A stretch of DNA of 64,000 nt from Nocardia shimofusensis NBRC 100134 (GTDB lineage: Bacteria > Actinomycetota > Actinomycetes > Mycobacteriales > Mycobacteriaceae). The notes below the pieces were generated by a model, which was not told the origin of the DNA, made no database searches, and saw only the letters and a program-made list of their open reading frames with translations. Below, piece by piece: positions 42,523-51,047 of this stretch; positions within the stretch are counted from its first letter, which is position 1, and the number at the start of each line of letters is the position of its first letter. The translations under genes and the position numbers were made by a program. Location: contig NZ_BDBT01000001.1 in assembly GCF_001613125.1 (NCBI RefSeq), positions 248,001-312,000 on the forward strand, in the 5' to 3' direction.

Positions 42523-43908
42523 TCAGGAATAGGAGCAGAGCGTGCCGTCGAAGTAGACGTTGGTGCCGGACGGGTCGCCGTACATGTTGTTGGCACCTGC
42601 GATGTAGTAACCGGGCGCCCAGACGCTGCCCGCGCCGGCGAAGACGACGAACGATCCCGAGGTGCGATAGACCGCGGAACCTTCGACCTCGCCGCTGTTG
42701 CGCACGAGTTTCCAGAGGCCGTCGGGACTGGGCGCGCTCCACAACGCGACGCGATAGCTGTATCCGGTGCCGCACGCCTGCGACCACTGCACGCCGACGT
42801 TCATCACGTACCAGCCCGGCTTGGTGATCTGGATCTGTCCGGTGGAAAGATCCCGCACATTGACCTTGTTCGCGCTGCGGATGGTGTCGAAGACCGCGCC
42901 GTAGCGCGCGTTGCCCGCACTGTGCGCGACCGTGGTAGCGCTCTGCCGGTACAGCGACCACCCGGTCCCCACCAGGGGCGGCGAGGTGGTGTCGGCCGCG
43001 ACGAACGATTCCAGGTCGAAGCCGAAGGAAAGCGTGGTACCGGACCACGTGCTGGAAACATTGCAGGCGCTGAAGAATCCGACCCGGCGGTTGCCCGCTC
43101 CGACCGGGGAGGTGACCGCCGTGTCCTGATATCCGAACCTGCTCACACCGTTGACCAGTACCTCGTAGGAGGAGCCGGATGCGCTGACCGTCACGGTGTC
43201 ACCGGAACTCAGGGTCAGATTCGTGCGCTCGGCCCACACGGTGATGGTCAGCTGTCCATCGACCAGCGTTCCACGTTGCAGCGAAATCCTGGAGGCTCCG
43301 ACCTGCGCTATGACGAAGGTCGACAGATCGTCGGCAGCACGGAGCAGGATGCCGCTGCCGGTGAAACTGCCTGCCTGGTTGGGACGGCCCAGGACGAGGG
43401 ACACCGACTGCGAATCCGTCATCAGGGGCGTCTTGTACAACGCGAAGGCGCCGCCGGTACTGGTGTGATCGGTCTTGGCGATGCCTGCCTGATGGTCGAC
43501 GACCGCTACGTCCGGCACGGTGTGGCCGCCGCTGCTCCACTTGCCGACGTTCCATTTCGCCGCGTCCCACGTCTCGAATTTGTCGGTGAACGCCGCCCCG
43601 CCGACCTCGCTCTGCGTCTTGTCCGCTTGCAGATCGGCGATCGCCGAAGCGTTGGAGACCGAGGTGCCCTGCGCCGCGGTCGCGGTCACCTGCGCGTCGG
43701 TGGCGTCGGTCTGCGCCGACGCTGCCGCGTCGAGCGCGCGGTTGGTGACGGTACTCAGGTTGCTGCCGACAGCGTCGATGCCGGCGAAGGACTGCATGAC
43801 ATTGGACATGATCGAGGCCTGCGCGGCCTCCCAGGTCACCTTCTGCAGGTTGCGGATCGAGCCGCCGGTGTATGCGCCGGAGGGGATCCGCCCGTCGGGG
43901 CTGGTCAT
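42523..43908 (-). CDS. Minor tail protein with lectin-like and C1q-like domains (receptor-binding candidate)
   Basis: 461 residues. Residues 1-110 form a helical, alanine-rich trimerisation region (IRNLQKVTWEAAQASIMSNV, AASAQTDATDAQVTATAAQG). Residues 110-300 resemble a concanavalin-A-like lectin sandwich (GGAAFTDKFETWDAAKWNVG, TSTGGAFALYKTPLMTDSQS). The C-terminal 150 residues have the jelly-roll pattern of C1q-like tips (GWYVMNVGVQWSQACGTGYS, WSAPSPDGLWKLVRNSGEV). It is the most likely host-recognition fibre. The ATG overlaps the DUF2744-like gene by 4 bases. Confidence 0.65.
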   Translation of the reverse strand: MTSPDGRIPSGAYTGGSIRNLQKVTWEAAQASIMSNVMQSFAGIDAVGSNLSTVTNRALDAAASAQTDATDAQVTATAAQGTSVSNASAIADLQADKTQSEVGGAAFTDKFETWDAAKWNVGKWSSGGHTVPDVAVVDHQAGIAKTDHTSTGGAFALYKTPLMTDSQSVSLVLGRPNQAGSFTGSGILLRAADDLSTFVIAQVGASRISLQRGTLVDGQLTITVWAERTNLTLSSGDTVTVSASGSSYEVLVNGVSRFGYQDTAVTSPVGAGNRRVGFFSACNVSSTWSGTTLSFGFDLESFVAADTTSPPLVGTGWSLYRQSATTVAHSAGNARYGAVFDTIRSANKVNVRDLSTGQIQITKPGWYVMNVGVQWSQACGTGYSYRVALWSAPSPDGLWKLVRNSGEVEGSAVYRTSGSFVVFAGAGSVWAPGYYIAGANNMYGDPSGTNVYFDGTLCSYS

Positions 43909-44348
43909 CGCGAACCGCCGGAGGACGCGTCGTCCGGCGCGGCACTGCCGACCTCGGCATGGTTGCGGTCCAGTTCGCGGGCATCGACCAGGTGCTTCAG
44001 CTCACCTGATTCACGCAGTTGCTCGACCAGGTGAGCGCGCTCGTCGGGAGTCAGCTGACTCACGTCGGGCGCCGAGGTCTCGGGGGGTCGGACCGCCCCC
44101 TTCTCGGCCCATTGCCCGGAACCGTTGAGCCAGTGGGTGACGCCACGAGCAGGCGGGATGTACTCCCGGAGCTGCTGATCGGAGTGGTGACGGAACCCGA
44201 GATCCCACAGGTGCTTCGACCACTGCCGCAGCACGTCGGGGTGCACGAGCAGCGGCGAGTTCCGTGGGCCGGGCAGCCCGACGAGCGCCCATACGAAAGC
44301 ATCATAGGGATCGTCGGGATTGCATTCTTCGTACAAGGGAATGGACAT
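43905..44348 (-). CDS. Minor tail protein, DUF2744-like
   Basis: 147 residues: MSIPLYEECNPDDPYDAFVW, ALVGLPGPRNSPLLVHPDVLRQW, HLWDLGFRHHSDQQLREYIPP and THWLNGSGQWAEKG match small tail proteins of actinophages near the tail tip. The C-terminal third is acidic and probably disordered. It is translationally coupled to the fibre gene. Confidence 0.6.
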   Translation of the reverse strand: MSIPLYEECNPDDPYDAFVWALVGLPGPRNSPLLVHPDVLRQWSKHLWDLGFRHHSDQQLREYIPPARGVTHWLNGSGQWAEKGAVRPPETSAPDVSQLTPDERAHLVEQLRESGELKHLVDARELDRNHAEVGSAAPDDASSGGSR

Positions 44349-44360
44349 GGTTCTCCCGCT

Positions 44361-46040
44361 TCACATCTGGACGGCGAGGGCGTGGATGTCGTCGACGATG
44401 TCGGCCACCACCCGCATGGACTTGGCGAAGGGCATGTCGTGGTCGCGGTCGGAGCCGACGGTGATCTGCCAGGCCGGGCTGGCCGTGCGCGACCAGGCGA
44501 GTTCCAGCTCGGTGACCTGCTCCACGTAGATCGACCCCTCGGGCATGCCCTTGACGGTCGAGCCGACTCGATCGCCGAGGAAGAAATGCCCCTGACCCTG
44601 GTCGCCGATCAGGTAGGGCTCACCGTTGGCCACGGTGAATTTGTGGGTGAAGTGCCTGCGTGTCTTCCACAGGCCTTCTCCGAGGGTCAGCAGCGAACCG
44701 AGGGTGTAGGCGCGGTCGGCACTGTTCTCGAAGTGCTCGTAGTAGTGCGACCATCCTGAATTCAGCTCGCGCTGCGGAGATTTGAATTCCATCCAGGCGA
44801 GCAGGGTGTCCGAGAGCAACGCCGTGGCGATGGTGTTGACCACGGCGGTCGTGCCGTTCGCGACGCCGGCCAGGAAGGGGCCGACGAAGGGCACCTCACC
44901 CAGCGCACCCGCGGTGACCATGCCGACGAACTGGATCGCCGAGGAGATCGCCTCGTTCACGCCGGGCATCGAATGCCCGCCCGTGAGGATCTGCACAGCC
45001 GACGAGGGGTTCACGACGAACTGCGAGGTCTGGATCCCGGTCCGCTCGTTCTGCCGGTACACCACCCAGGGGTTCGAGGGCAGCGTGCCCATCCACCCGG
45101 GGTTCTTGTACAGCTCGGGTGCGTTCTGATCGGGCAGCACGTCCGGGCTGTAGTCGAGCAGCGTGTTGTCGAGCACCTGCACCGTGCGCTGCAGGCCGTC
45201 CCACATATCGCCGCCGGTACTGGTGCCGGTCCAGAAGCCGGACTTGTCGACGATGTCGACGACCAGACACCCGTGGCGCAGGTCGGCGCCCGGCCAGGGC
45301 TCCGGGTCTCCCCGCAGCCACCGTCGCGTGACCACCGCCAGTTGCGCGGTCTCCAAGGTGCCCGCGGCCGCCTCGTGGAAGTTGCGGAAGCGGGAACCGA
45401 AGATCGTCCACAGCGAGGTATCGGAAGCGAAGTCGCCCGGCTTGACCACCACCGCCCAGTTGGACTGATCCAGATTTCCCCAACCGCCGATGTCGACAGG
45501 ATCGTCGGGCAACTGCCACTGGGCATGCTCGAGCCGGAGCAAGTTCAAATGCAGAGCCGTCTTCAAAGCCCAGACACTCGGCCCGGCGAGCATGAACTCG
45601 CGCGGGAACTGCACCGCGGCGGGCAGGAAGGGGTTCGACCAGCAGTAGATGTGCTTGAGTTCCTGGTAGGAGTGCATGAACAGCAGCTCCACCGTCGTGA
45701 TGCCGCGATCATCGGTCTTGATGACCGCCTTCTCCAGTCGCCCGTCCCAGCGGGCTCCGTCCTTGTCGACGGTGATATGTACGTTCTGTGTGGCCCGGCC
45801 GTTGATGTCCACGGCCCACTTCGCCAAGTAGTAGTCGTAGGGAAGCTCCAGCAGTCCGGTGCCCGACTGGTTCAGCACCCAGCGGAAGTCGGCGCTGATC
45901 TCCGCACCGCAGATACCGCGCAGGTTCCAGTCGCCGTCCCACAACCGCACCAGCGGACGAGCGTGGCGCCGCTGTTTGCGCGCGTCCTTGGCCTGCTGCG
46001 CCACGGCGTAGAGCGCGGGCAGATCCTGGGCGGTCGTCAC
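44361..46040 (-). CDS. Siphovirus ReqiPepy6 Gp37-like tail protein
   Basis: 559 residues, GTG overlapping the previous stop (GTGA). RRHARPLVRLWDGDWNLRGICGAEISADF and GTGLLELPYDYYLAKWAVD at the N-terminus, and a long central region (GGDMWDGLQRTVQVLDNTLLDY, PELYKNPGWMGTLPSNPWVVY) correspond to Gp37-like proteins of Rhodococcus/mycobacterial phages, which form the tail-tip hub together with Dit. A hydrophobic segment (AIQFVGMVTAGALGEVPFVG) near the middle may insert into membrane. No endopeptidase motif is visible. Confidence 0.75.
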   Translation of the reverse strand: MTTAQDLPALYAVAQQAKDARKQRRHARPLVRLWDGDWNLRGICGAEISADFRWVLNQSGTGLLELPYDYYLAKWAVDINGRATQNVHITVDKDGARWDGRLEKAVIKTDDRGITTVELLFMHSYQELKHIYCWSNPFLPAAVQFPREFMLAGPSVWALKTALHLNLLRLEHAQWQLPDDPVDIGGWGNLDQSNWAVVVKPGDFASDTSLWTIFGSRFRNFHEAAAGTLETAQLAVVTRRWLRGDPEPWPGADLRHGCLVVDIVDKSGFWTGTSTGGDMWDGLQRTVQVLDNTLLDYSPDVLPDQNAPELYKNPGWMGTLPSNPWVVYRQNERTGIQTSQFVVNPSSAVQILTGGHSMPGVNEAISSAIQFVGMVTAGALGEVPFVGPFLAGVANGTTAVVNTIATALLSDTLLAWMEFKSPQRELNSGWSHYYEHFENSADRAYTLGSLLTLGEGLWKTRRHFTHKFTVANGEPYLIGDQGQGHFFLGDRVGSTVKGMPEGSIYVEQVTELELAWSRTASPAWQITVGSDRDHDMPFAKSMRVVADIVDDIHALAVQM

Positions 46041-46921
46041 TGCAGCCCCCAGGGCCGCGACCAGTTCCGCTGCTGCACGACCATCACCGACGCGCCCGCC
46101 GGCGCTCCGGTGACGGAGACCGGCACATCGGTCGCCGGGGTGTACGCAGGCACCGGGTAGAGGAAGCTGACGCCGTTCATCAGCGCCCAGATCTGCGAGC
46201 CGTCGGCCGCGACGATCATCTCCTCCATCGGGTCGGTGTCGACCGTGAGGTCCTGGCCCGCGGTGGTCGCGGGCAGGGTGATGGTGCGGGCCGCGTCGTC
46301 CTCGGCCGCGCCCCACGAGAAGTCCGGCACCGTCCACTTGCCCGGTGCCGAGCACACCCACTTCAACCACATCGGCTGATCGGTGGGATTGGCGATGCTG
46401 ACGGTGCCGTGCCTGGTCACACCGGGCTGCGTGCTGTCGGCGGTCGCGGTCCAGGTGCTCGTCACGTCCGACTCCACCCACCACGGATTGCCCGCTACAC
46501 AGGTCATCACGACCTTGCTCTGCGACTTCAGATGCGGATCCTTATCCGGCTTGAAGTCCGGCTGCTCCGACATCCGCAGTTTGAGCGACCGCGTGCCGTA
46601 ATCCGTCGTGATCGTCAGCGTCGAGTCCCTGTCGTAGGCCCACGCTTTCCGCCACGCGGAATCCACTGACTCCCAGGACTGTCCGGCGGCCTGGAAGACA
46701 TTGACCGCGAATACGACATCGCGTTTGTTGGTCCGGTATCCGCCGAACGACGAACCGACCTGGAACGCGGACTGGTTCCAGATCGTTGTCACCGGAGCGT
46801 CGTACAAACCGCTCGGCGATGTCGCCAGCTCGACACCTTCACGGCCACGGCCCTGTCCGGCGATCGTCCACACCGATCCATCGACTCCGGTCACCGTGAT
46901 CATCGCGGCATTGGGCGCCAC
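46037..46921 (-). CDS. Distal tail (Dit)-like phage tail protein
   Basis: 294 residues, GTG at 46921 after GAGGTG. AMITVTGVDGSVWTIAGQGRGREGVEL and GYRTNKRDVVFAVNVFQAAGQSWESVDSAWRKAW are the beta-sandwich core found in Dit proteins of long-tailed actinophages. CVAGNPWWVESDVTSTW and NPTDQPMWLKWVCSAPGKWTVPDFSW mark the second domain. It would cap the end of the tail tube and connect it to the Gp37-like hub. Confidence 0.72.
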   Translation of the reverse strand: MAPNAAMITVTGVDGSVWTIAGQGRGREGVELATSPSGLYDAPVTTIWNQSAFQVGSSFGGYRTNKRDVVFAVNVFQAAGQSWESVDSAWRKAWAYDRDSTLTITTDYGTRSLKLRMSEQPDFKPDKDPHLKSQSKVVMTCVAGNPWWVESDVTSTWTATADSTQPGVTRHGTVSIANPTDQPMWLKWVCSAPGKWTVPDFSWGAAEDDAARTITLPATTAGQDLTVDTDPMEEMIVAADGSQIWALMNGVSFLYPVPAYTPATDVPVSVTGAPAGASVMVVQQRNWSRPWGLQ

Positions 46922-46958
46922 AGATTCACCTCGATCCAATAGTATTTCGACGCGATGC

Positions 46959-48149
46959 CTAGTGGGACAATTCCCATTGCATCGCAAGTACTTTCAATCT
47001 GCCGATGATGTCTTCGTCGTTCGACATCGAGATATTCACCGTGGCAGGCCGTTCGGCGGAGGGCGCCGCTACAGCACCTGCACCGTCGGTCCGGCTCGGC
47101 GCCGAGCGCGAAGCCATCATCTTCTGCAGGAAGAAGGGGTCGGCATTGAGCGCCTGCAGAAAGGGACGGTTGACGGCGGTGGAGCGGGCGTTCATGACGA
47201 ATTCGCCGTCGGAGAGCCATGCCGGGATCTTGTCGCCGATGGACGAGCCGGGGCCCTGGACGTCACCGCCCTCCGCCCGTTTCAGCGGCGCAGCCCACGG
47301 CGCCGGGCTACCGGCGCGCATTTCGAATCCACCCTGCAGGAAATCGAGATCGACGATCCGGCGGATCGCCGGTTGCACAGGCATGCTCGATCGATCCGCG
47401 ATGTGCGTCGGCCCGTCCGGTGCCGGATATCCGCCCGGCGGTGGAATGTCCACCACGTCGATACCCGGCTCGACCGGCCACGGTGGCATGCCCGGGTCGA
47501 CCGCGTCCTTCCAGATGTACATCTGCTCCATGAGCCGTTGGGCGCGGCCGAACGAGTTCCGCGACATCTTGGAATACAGCGTCGCCTTGTGCCCCAGCTT
47601 CCCATTGGCGATATAGTCGCCGAAGAATCCCTCGGCGTTATATCCGGCAGCCAGAACCTGATTCAGGCTGTATTGAGATTTCATGTCGGCCGGCATTTTG
47701 TCCGACCATTTTTTCTTGATATAGGCGAGGTTGTAGGCCGCGGCCTGGATAGCCAAGCTCTGATCATCCGCGAGATCCGTCCATTCTCGACCTGAGAAGA
47801 TCGACGGATATTCGGCCTTCAGTTTGTCGAAGGTCTCTTCCTTCATGTTCGTGAGCCCGAGAGAGTTCGAGTGGCCGTCCTTCAACTCACGAAACGGCGT
47901 GGTGTACTCCCGCAACCAGTCCTTCAGTTCCCCGTATCGGCCGTCCCACGTCAGATTCGCATCCGCGCCTTCGTTCAGCACGATCGCCATCACCAGGCGC
48001 GGATCCACACCTGCGGCCTCACCGTGAGTGACCGAATCCTGGACCCACCGGGCAACCTTGGGATCCATATCTTCCGGCTTACCGTGAACATCGGGTTTCC
48101 AGTCGAACTTCGGAGGAGGACTACTCCAAGTGGCCGAATAGTCGCTCAT
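46959..48149 (-). CDS. Short tape-measure-like protein with a lytic transglycosylase-type domain
   Basis: 396 residues, ATG behind AGAAGGG. Residues 35-200 form a peptidoglycan hydrolase-like domain: GVDPRLVMAIVLNEGADANL, HSNSLGLTNMKEETFDKLKAEYP, LAIQAAAYNLAYIKKKW and VLAAGYNAEGFF. The C-terminal half has the tape-measure end signature: KRAEGGDVQGPGSSIGDKIP, AWLSDGEFVMNARSTAVNRP, and a closing ATVNISMSNDE strand. Siphophage tape measures are usually 800-2000 residues with long helical repeats; those repeats are absent, so a full-length tail is not specified by this protein. The divergent lipoprotein gene at 48247 begins 97 bases away. Confidence 0.6.
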   Translation of the reverse strand: MSDYSATWSSPPPKFDWKPDVHGKPEDMDPKVARWVQDSVTHGEAAGVDPRLVMAIVLNEGADANLTWDGRYGELKDWLREYTTPFRELKDGHSNSLGLTNMKEETFDKLKAEYPSIFSGREWTDLADDQSLAIQAAAYNLAYIKKKWSDKMPADMKSQYSLNQVLAAGYNAEGFFGDYIANGKLGHKATLYSKMSRNSFGRAQRLMEQMYIWKDAVDPGMPPWPVEPGIDVVDIPPPGGYPAPDGPTHIADRSSMPVQPAIRRIVDLDFLQGGFEMRAGSPAPWAAPLKRAEGGDVQGPGSSIGDKIPAWLSDGEFVMNARSTAVNRPFLQALNADPFFLQKMMASRSAPSRTDGAGAVAAPSAERPATVNISMSNDEDIIGRLKVLAMQWELSH

Positions 48150-48180
48150 TGAACGCACCCTTCTGACGAGATGACAACTG

Positions 48181-48208
48181 TTGACCGTCCGATCGGACCG
48201 GCTATTGT
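48181..48208 (+). promoter_or_regulatory. Promoter of the lipoprotein gene with a central dyad
   Basis: -35 TTGACC (48181-48186), 16-base spacer, -10 TATTGT (48203-48208). The spacer begins with the palindrome GTCCGATCGGAC (48187-48198), which contains TCCGATCGGA, the same type of site as found between the divergent HTH genes at 55583. Confidence 0.6.
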
Positions 48209-48246
48209 GAGAGAAATTTCCGATACCCCGACGGGCTGGGCTGAGA

Positions 48247-48747
48247 ATGAAAAAGCGAGCGTGCCCACCGCGCGTAACCGCACGGCGATCACTGATGGCC
48301 ACTGCCGCACTCATATTGTTTGCGACAGTGATCGGGTGTGCCGCGACCGTGCGCGCGTTCGGCAACCCGGCGAAGCACTATCTCGAAGAGATCCGCATCG
48401 ACGGATACACCGTGGTGGACCAGGTGAGCGATTCCAGCGAGGTCGGCGCATGGGCCGACGCCCTGTTCATCGGACCTCCGGTGACGGATGTACGCGGCAT
48501 CGTCACCGCACCGGGACTGGAACTCGGGCCTGCGCCGGAGGTTGCGCGTAGCGATGAGTCCATCGATGGCCCCGATGGCGCCACGTGGGAAGCGTATGGG
48601 AAGGCGGCGAACGGTTGCCGCGTCTCGATCCACCAGGGAATCGACGACGCGTACGACGCGTCGAGGTTGTCCCCCAGCGAGATCACTTCGGTGCACAACG
48701 GCGCTGCGGCCATCCTGCGCGTCCATGTCACCTGCGGGGACGGATAG
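48247..48747 (+). CDS. Lipoprotein, moron-type gene inside the tail operon
   Basis: 166 residues on the strand opposite to all surrounding tail genes. The basic n-region KKRACPPRVTARRS is followed by a hydrophobic core LMATAALILFATVIGCAA; the lipobox cysteine in VIGC would be lipidated. The mature part (HYLEEIRIDGYTVVDQVSDS, WEAYGKAANGCRVSIHQGID) is a small soluble domain with two cysteines. It has its own promoter. Prophage lipoproteins often block superinfection or protect the producing cell; no function is shown by sequence here. Confidence 0.65.
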   Translation: MKKRACPPRVTARRSLMATAALILFATVIGCAATVRAFGNPAKHYLEEIRIDGYTVVDQVSDSSEVGAWADALFIGPPVTDVRGIVTAPGLELGPAPEVARSDESIDGPDGATWEAYGKAANGCRVSIHQGIDDAYDASRLSPSEITSVHNGAAAILRVHVTCGDG

Positions 48748-48762
48748 CAGTGGAGGCAGCCC

Positions 48763-49152
48763 TCAGCTGACGAAGATCGAGACTGTGAGTCCGGCTTGGA
48801 TCGCCTGGCCGCTACCGTGCTGATGCATCAGCACATCGAGAACATCACCTTTCCGTAGCGTCGGCTGCGAAACCAGCGGAATCGACACCGGCACAACCGG
48901 TGTCAGCGTGACTGCCTGATCCAGGGCGAGGCCGGCGAAGACCTGGACAGGTACGCCGTCGCGGAGCTGCCGGACAGTGAGGCCGACATAATCGCTCGCC
49001 CCTCCTGTCATCGGCGAGAAGCCATGCGGCGCAACCAATTCGATATCGGTGACGGTGTCGCCGCTGTAGAAGGCCGGGGCGTAGGCGCCGGCCAGGACGG
49101 CGATGTCGGCGGCGCCGGCCGCTCGAGCCGGAAGCGTCGCGGTGAAGATCAT
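48763..49152 (-). CDS. Tail-region hypothetical protein
   Basis: 129 residues: IFTATLPARAAGAADIAVLA, HGFSPMTGGASDYVGLTVRQL, VFAGLALDQAVTLTPVVPVSIP and PTLRKGDVLDVLMHQHGSGQ. A single beta-rich domain, probably a tail or decoration protein. The ATG overlaps the stop of the frameshifted chaperone by one base. Confidence 0.55.
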   Translation of the reverse strand: MIFTATLPARAAGAADIAVLAGAYAPAFYSGDTVTDIELVAPHGFSPMTGGASDYVGLTVRQLRDGVPVQVFAGLALDQAVTLTPVVPVSIPLVSQPTLRKGDVLDVLMHQHGSGQAIQAGLTVSIFVS

Positions 49153-49656
49153 CAGCTCTCCCGAGTAGGTGCGGTGAAGTCGTCGATGAGGCGCTGCATC
49201 GATCGATCCCGTCGTTCGTCGCGGACCAGTTCGACGGCGGTGACGGGACGAGGCATAGGTGTGACGGTCGGCGGATCGCCGCCCGCGGCCGCGATGACGG
49301 CGACCTGTACCCCCTGCAGTGCGTCGATGATCGACAGCAGCAGGTAGCTGTCGATCGTGTAACCCTCGGGCGTAGGCCCGGTGGGTCGGTCGGGTTCTTC
49401 GTAGAGGTCGAGTTCGGCCTCGGCCTCCTCGGCGGCGACCATCTGCTCGGCGAGCTCACGATCGGTCGCCAGTGCCGACCGATACTGCGATCCATGTGGC
49501 AGCCGGTCCTTGAACGCCCAGATCGTGCGCCAATCACGGGTACGAACGGTGGCGGGCCCGAAGCAGTCCCGGACGTCGATGCCGCGCTCGAGCAAGTCGT
49601 AGTCGAGCGCGGCACCGAAACGTTCCCAGAACTCTACGAGCCCTGCGATCCCCCCG
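49152..49656 (-). CDS. -1 frame extension of the tail assembly chaperone (GT product)
   Basis: This frame has no start of its own. It joins the chaperone gene at 49634-49954 through the slippery heptamer at 49649-49655 and continues IAGLVEFWERFGAALDYDLLERGIDVRDCF, then RTRDWRTIWAFKDRLPHGSQYRSALATDREL, typical of the second chaperone (T) domain in actinophages, ending DDFTAPTRES. The fusion product would be about 267 residues and guides assembly of the tail tube around the tape measure. Confidence 0.8.
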
Positions 49657-49954
49657 GCAGCTCCGCGGCGCCCTGGCCGAAGAGATGAGCGTAGAGATCT
49701 CGCTGGAAGGCGTGCCACTCGTCCATCGGCCGCTCCGCGAACAGAGCTTCGACGGCCTCGTGCTGGTCGCCCAGCACGATGGCCATCTGCTCGTCGTCGT
49801 CGTGCGTGCGACGCAGGGCCAGCACCTGACCTCGGGTGACCGGCGGGATGATGATCTCGTCGGTCAGACGGTACGGTGCGCGGCGGCGGGGACCGAGTTC
49901 CTGCTGGAGCTGGTGGAATCGGCCACCCGCCTCGACCTCGGATGTGGTTGCCAT
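49634..49954 (-). CDS. Tail assembly chaperone (G product)
   Basis: 106 residues, ATG behind GGAGAA. RLTDEIIIPPVTRGQVLALRRTHDDDEQMAIVLG and AVEALFAERPMDEWHAFQRDLYAHLFGQG match the first chaperone of actinophages, which follows the major tail protein. The last codons contain the slippery site that produces the longer GT protein. Confidence 0.8.
   Translation of the reverse strand: MATTSEVEAGGRFHQLQQELGPRRRAPYRLTDEIIIPPVTRGQVLALRRTHDDDEQMAIVLGDQHEAVEALFAERPMDEWHAFQRDLYAHLFGQGAAELPGGSQGS
49649..49655 (-). promoter_or_regulatory. Programmed -1 ribosomal frameshift site
   Basis: On the minus strand the zero frame reads CCG GGG GGA, giving the X XXY YYZ heptamer G-GGG-GGA. A -1 slip joins ...ELPGG to IAGLVEFWERF, bypassing the TAG 12 bases downstream. 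This is the hallmark of tail assembly chaperone genes in long-tailed phages. Confidence 0.85.
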
Positions 49955-49993
49955 GTCGTTCTCCGGTTCTGTTGTGGGGCTCAGTTTTCGGCG

Positions 49994-50155
49994 CTACTCG
50001 GCCTTCGACGCGCGGCGGCGCTGCGCGGACTCGTCGGCCTTCGGGGAGTGGCCGAGCTTGTAGACGGCGTTCACGTACTCGGTGGCGTTGGAGACGATGT
50101 AGTCGTTGGTCCCGTCGGTCATGGTGACGGGGTACTCGGTGGGGATGGCGGACAC
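49994..50155 (-). CDS. Small tail-region protein
   Basis: 53 residues from the GTG at 50155: AIPTEYPVTMTDGTNDYIVS followed by NATEYVNAVYKLGHSPKADES and a basic end. The gene sits between the major tail protein and chaperone genes. Too short for a family call. Confidence 0.45.
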   Translation of the reverse strand: MSAIPTEYPVTMTDGTNDYIVSNATEYVNAVYKLGHSPKADESAQRRRASKAE

Positions 50156-50285
50156 GGTTCGACCCGCTTTCTTCTCCGGAGGAATGGGCAGGAAAGGTTG
50201 TGGGGCGTGCCGTGCCGGAGACACACGACACGCCCCACGCCCAGGCGAAGCCTGGGTGATCAGGGGCGGGAAATACCGCCGCGCG

Positions 50286-50945
50286 TCAGGCCGAGGCGAT
50301 GCCGGTCTGGGCCAGCAGGGCCTTCCAACCGCTGCCGCCGAAGCCGTGCGCGATGGCGTAGCCCGCGGTGTCGTCCTTGAACGCGACCATGGTCAGCTTC
50401 TCCGCGAGCACCTCGGTCGGGGTCCACTGCTCACCGCCGTACTTGCTGACGGCGACCTTCGGCAGCACCTTGAACACGTAGATCGGGTTGGCGTCGTTGC
50501 CGTCCTTGCCGATGATGATCGCCGAGTAGTAGGTGATCTGTTCCGACGCCGGCTGCGGGAAGAACACCTCGCCGGAAGTGGCGTCGGCGGTGACCTGCGC
50601 CAGATTCGCGCCGGTGGTCAGTTCCAGGGTCAACGCGGTGGTCTGCTGTGGCTGGAATTCGATGGTGGTGATGTCGCTGGTGATGTCGTTGCGCACCGGC
50701 TGCAGTTCGCCGTACGCCTCGATCGGCGCGGCGGTGATGCCGCGGGCGAAGGCCACGCCGGTCTTCTTGTCGATCAGACCGACCGGGCGGTAAGCCGCCG
50801 GCAGGGTCTGCAGCGCACCGGTGGAGTCGGTGAAGTCCGCCGGGGCCGCAGTGAACCAGGGAGCGATGAACACCGCGGCGTCGAGCGGCTTGAGCAGCAG
50901 CGACCGCTGAGCCGACTTCAGAGCGGTGAGATTGGTGGCAGGCAT
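50286..50945 (-). CDS. Major tail tube protein
   Basis: 219 residues from the ATG at 50945 (GGAGAC upstream). LLKPLDAAVFIAPWFTAAPADF, then VGLIDKKTGVAFARGITAAPIEAYGELQPVRNDITSD and VTADATSGEVFFPQPASEQITYYSAIII are typical of the tube proteins of siphophages infecting actinobacteria. The C-terminal DDTAGYAIAHGFGGSGWKALLAQTGI resembles the end of these proteins. It polymerises into the tail tube. Confidence 0.82.
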   Translation of the reverse strand: MPATNLTALKSAQRSLLLKPLDAAVFIAPWFTAAPADFTDSTGALQTLPAAYRPVGLIDKKTGVAFARGITAAPIEAYGELQPVRNDITSDITTIEFQPQQTTALTLELTTGANLAQVTADATSGEVFFPQPASEQITYYSAIIIGKDGNDANPIYVFKVLPKVAVSKYGGEQWTPTEVLAEKLTMVAFKDDTAGYAIAHGFGGSGWKALLAQTGIASA

Positions 50946-51047
50946 GTGTCTCCATTCGAGCGCCCACGCGCACGCGGGCATTGGTTACGAAGATCGGCGC
51001 CGGACGGCGCCGTTGAAAGCCCCCGCCGGGGACGGTATTTCGCTGGT

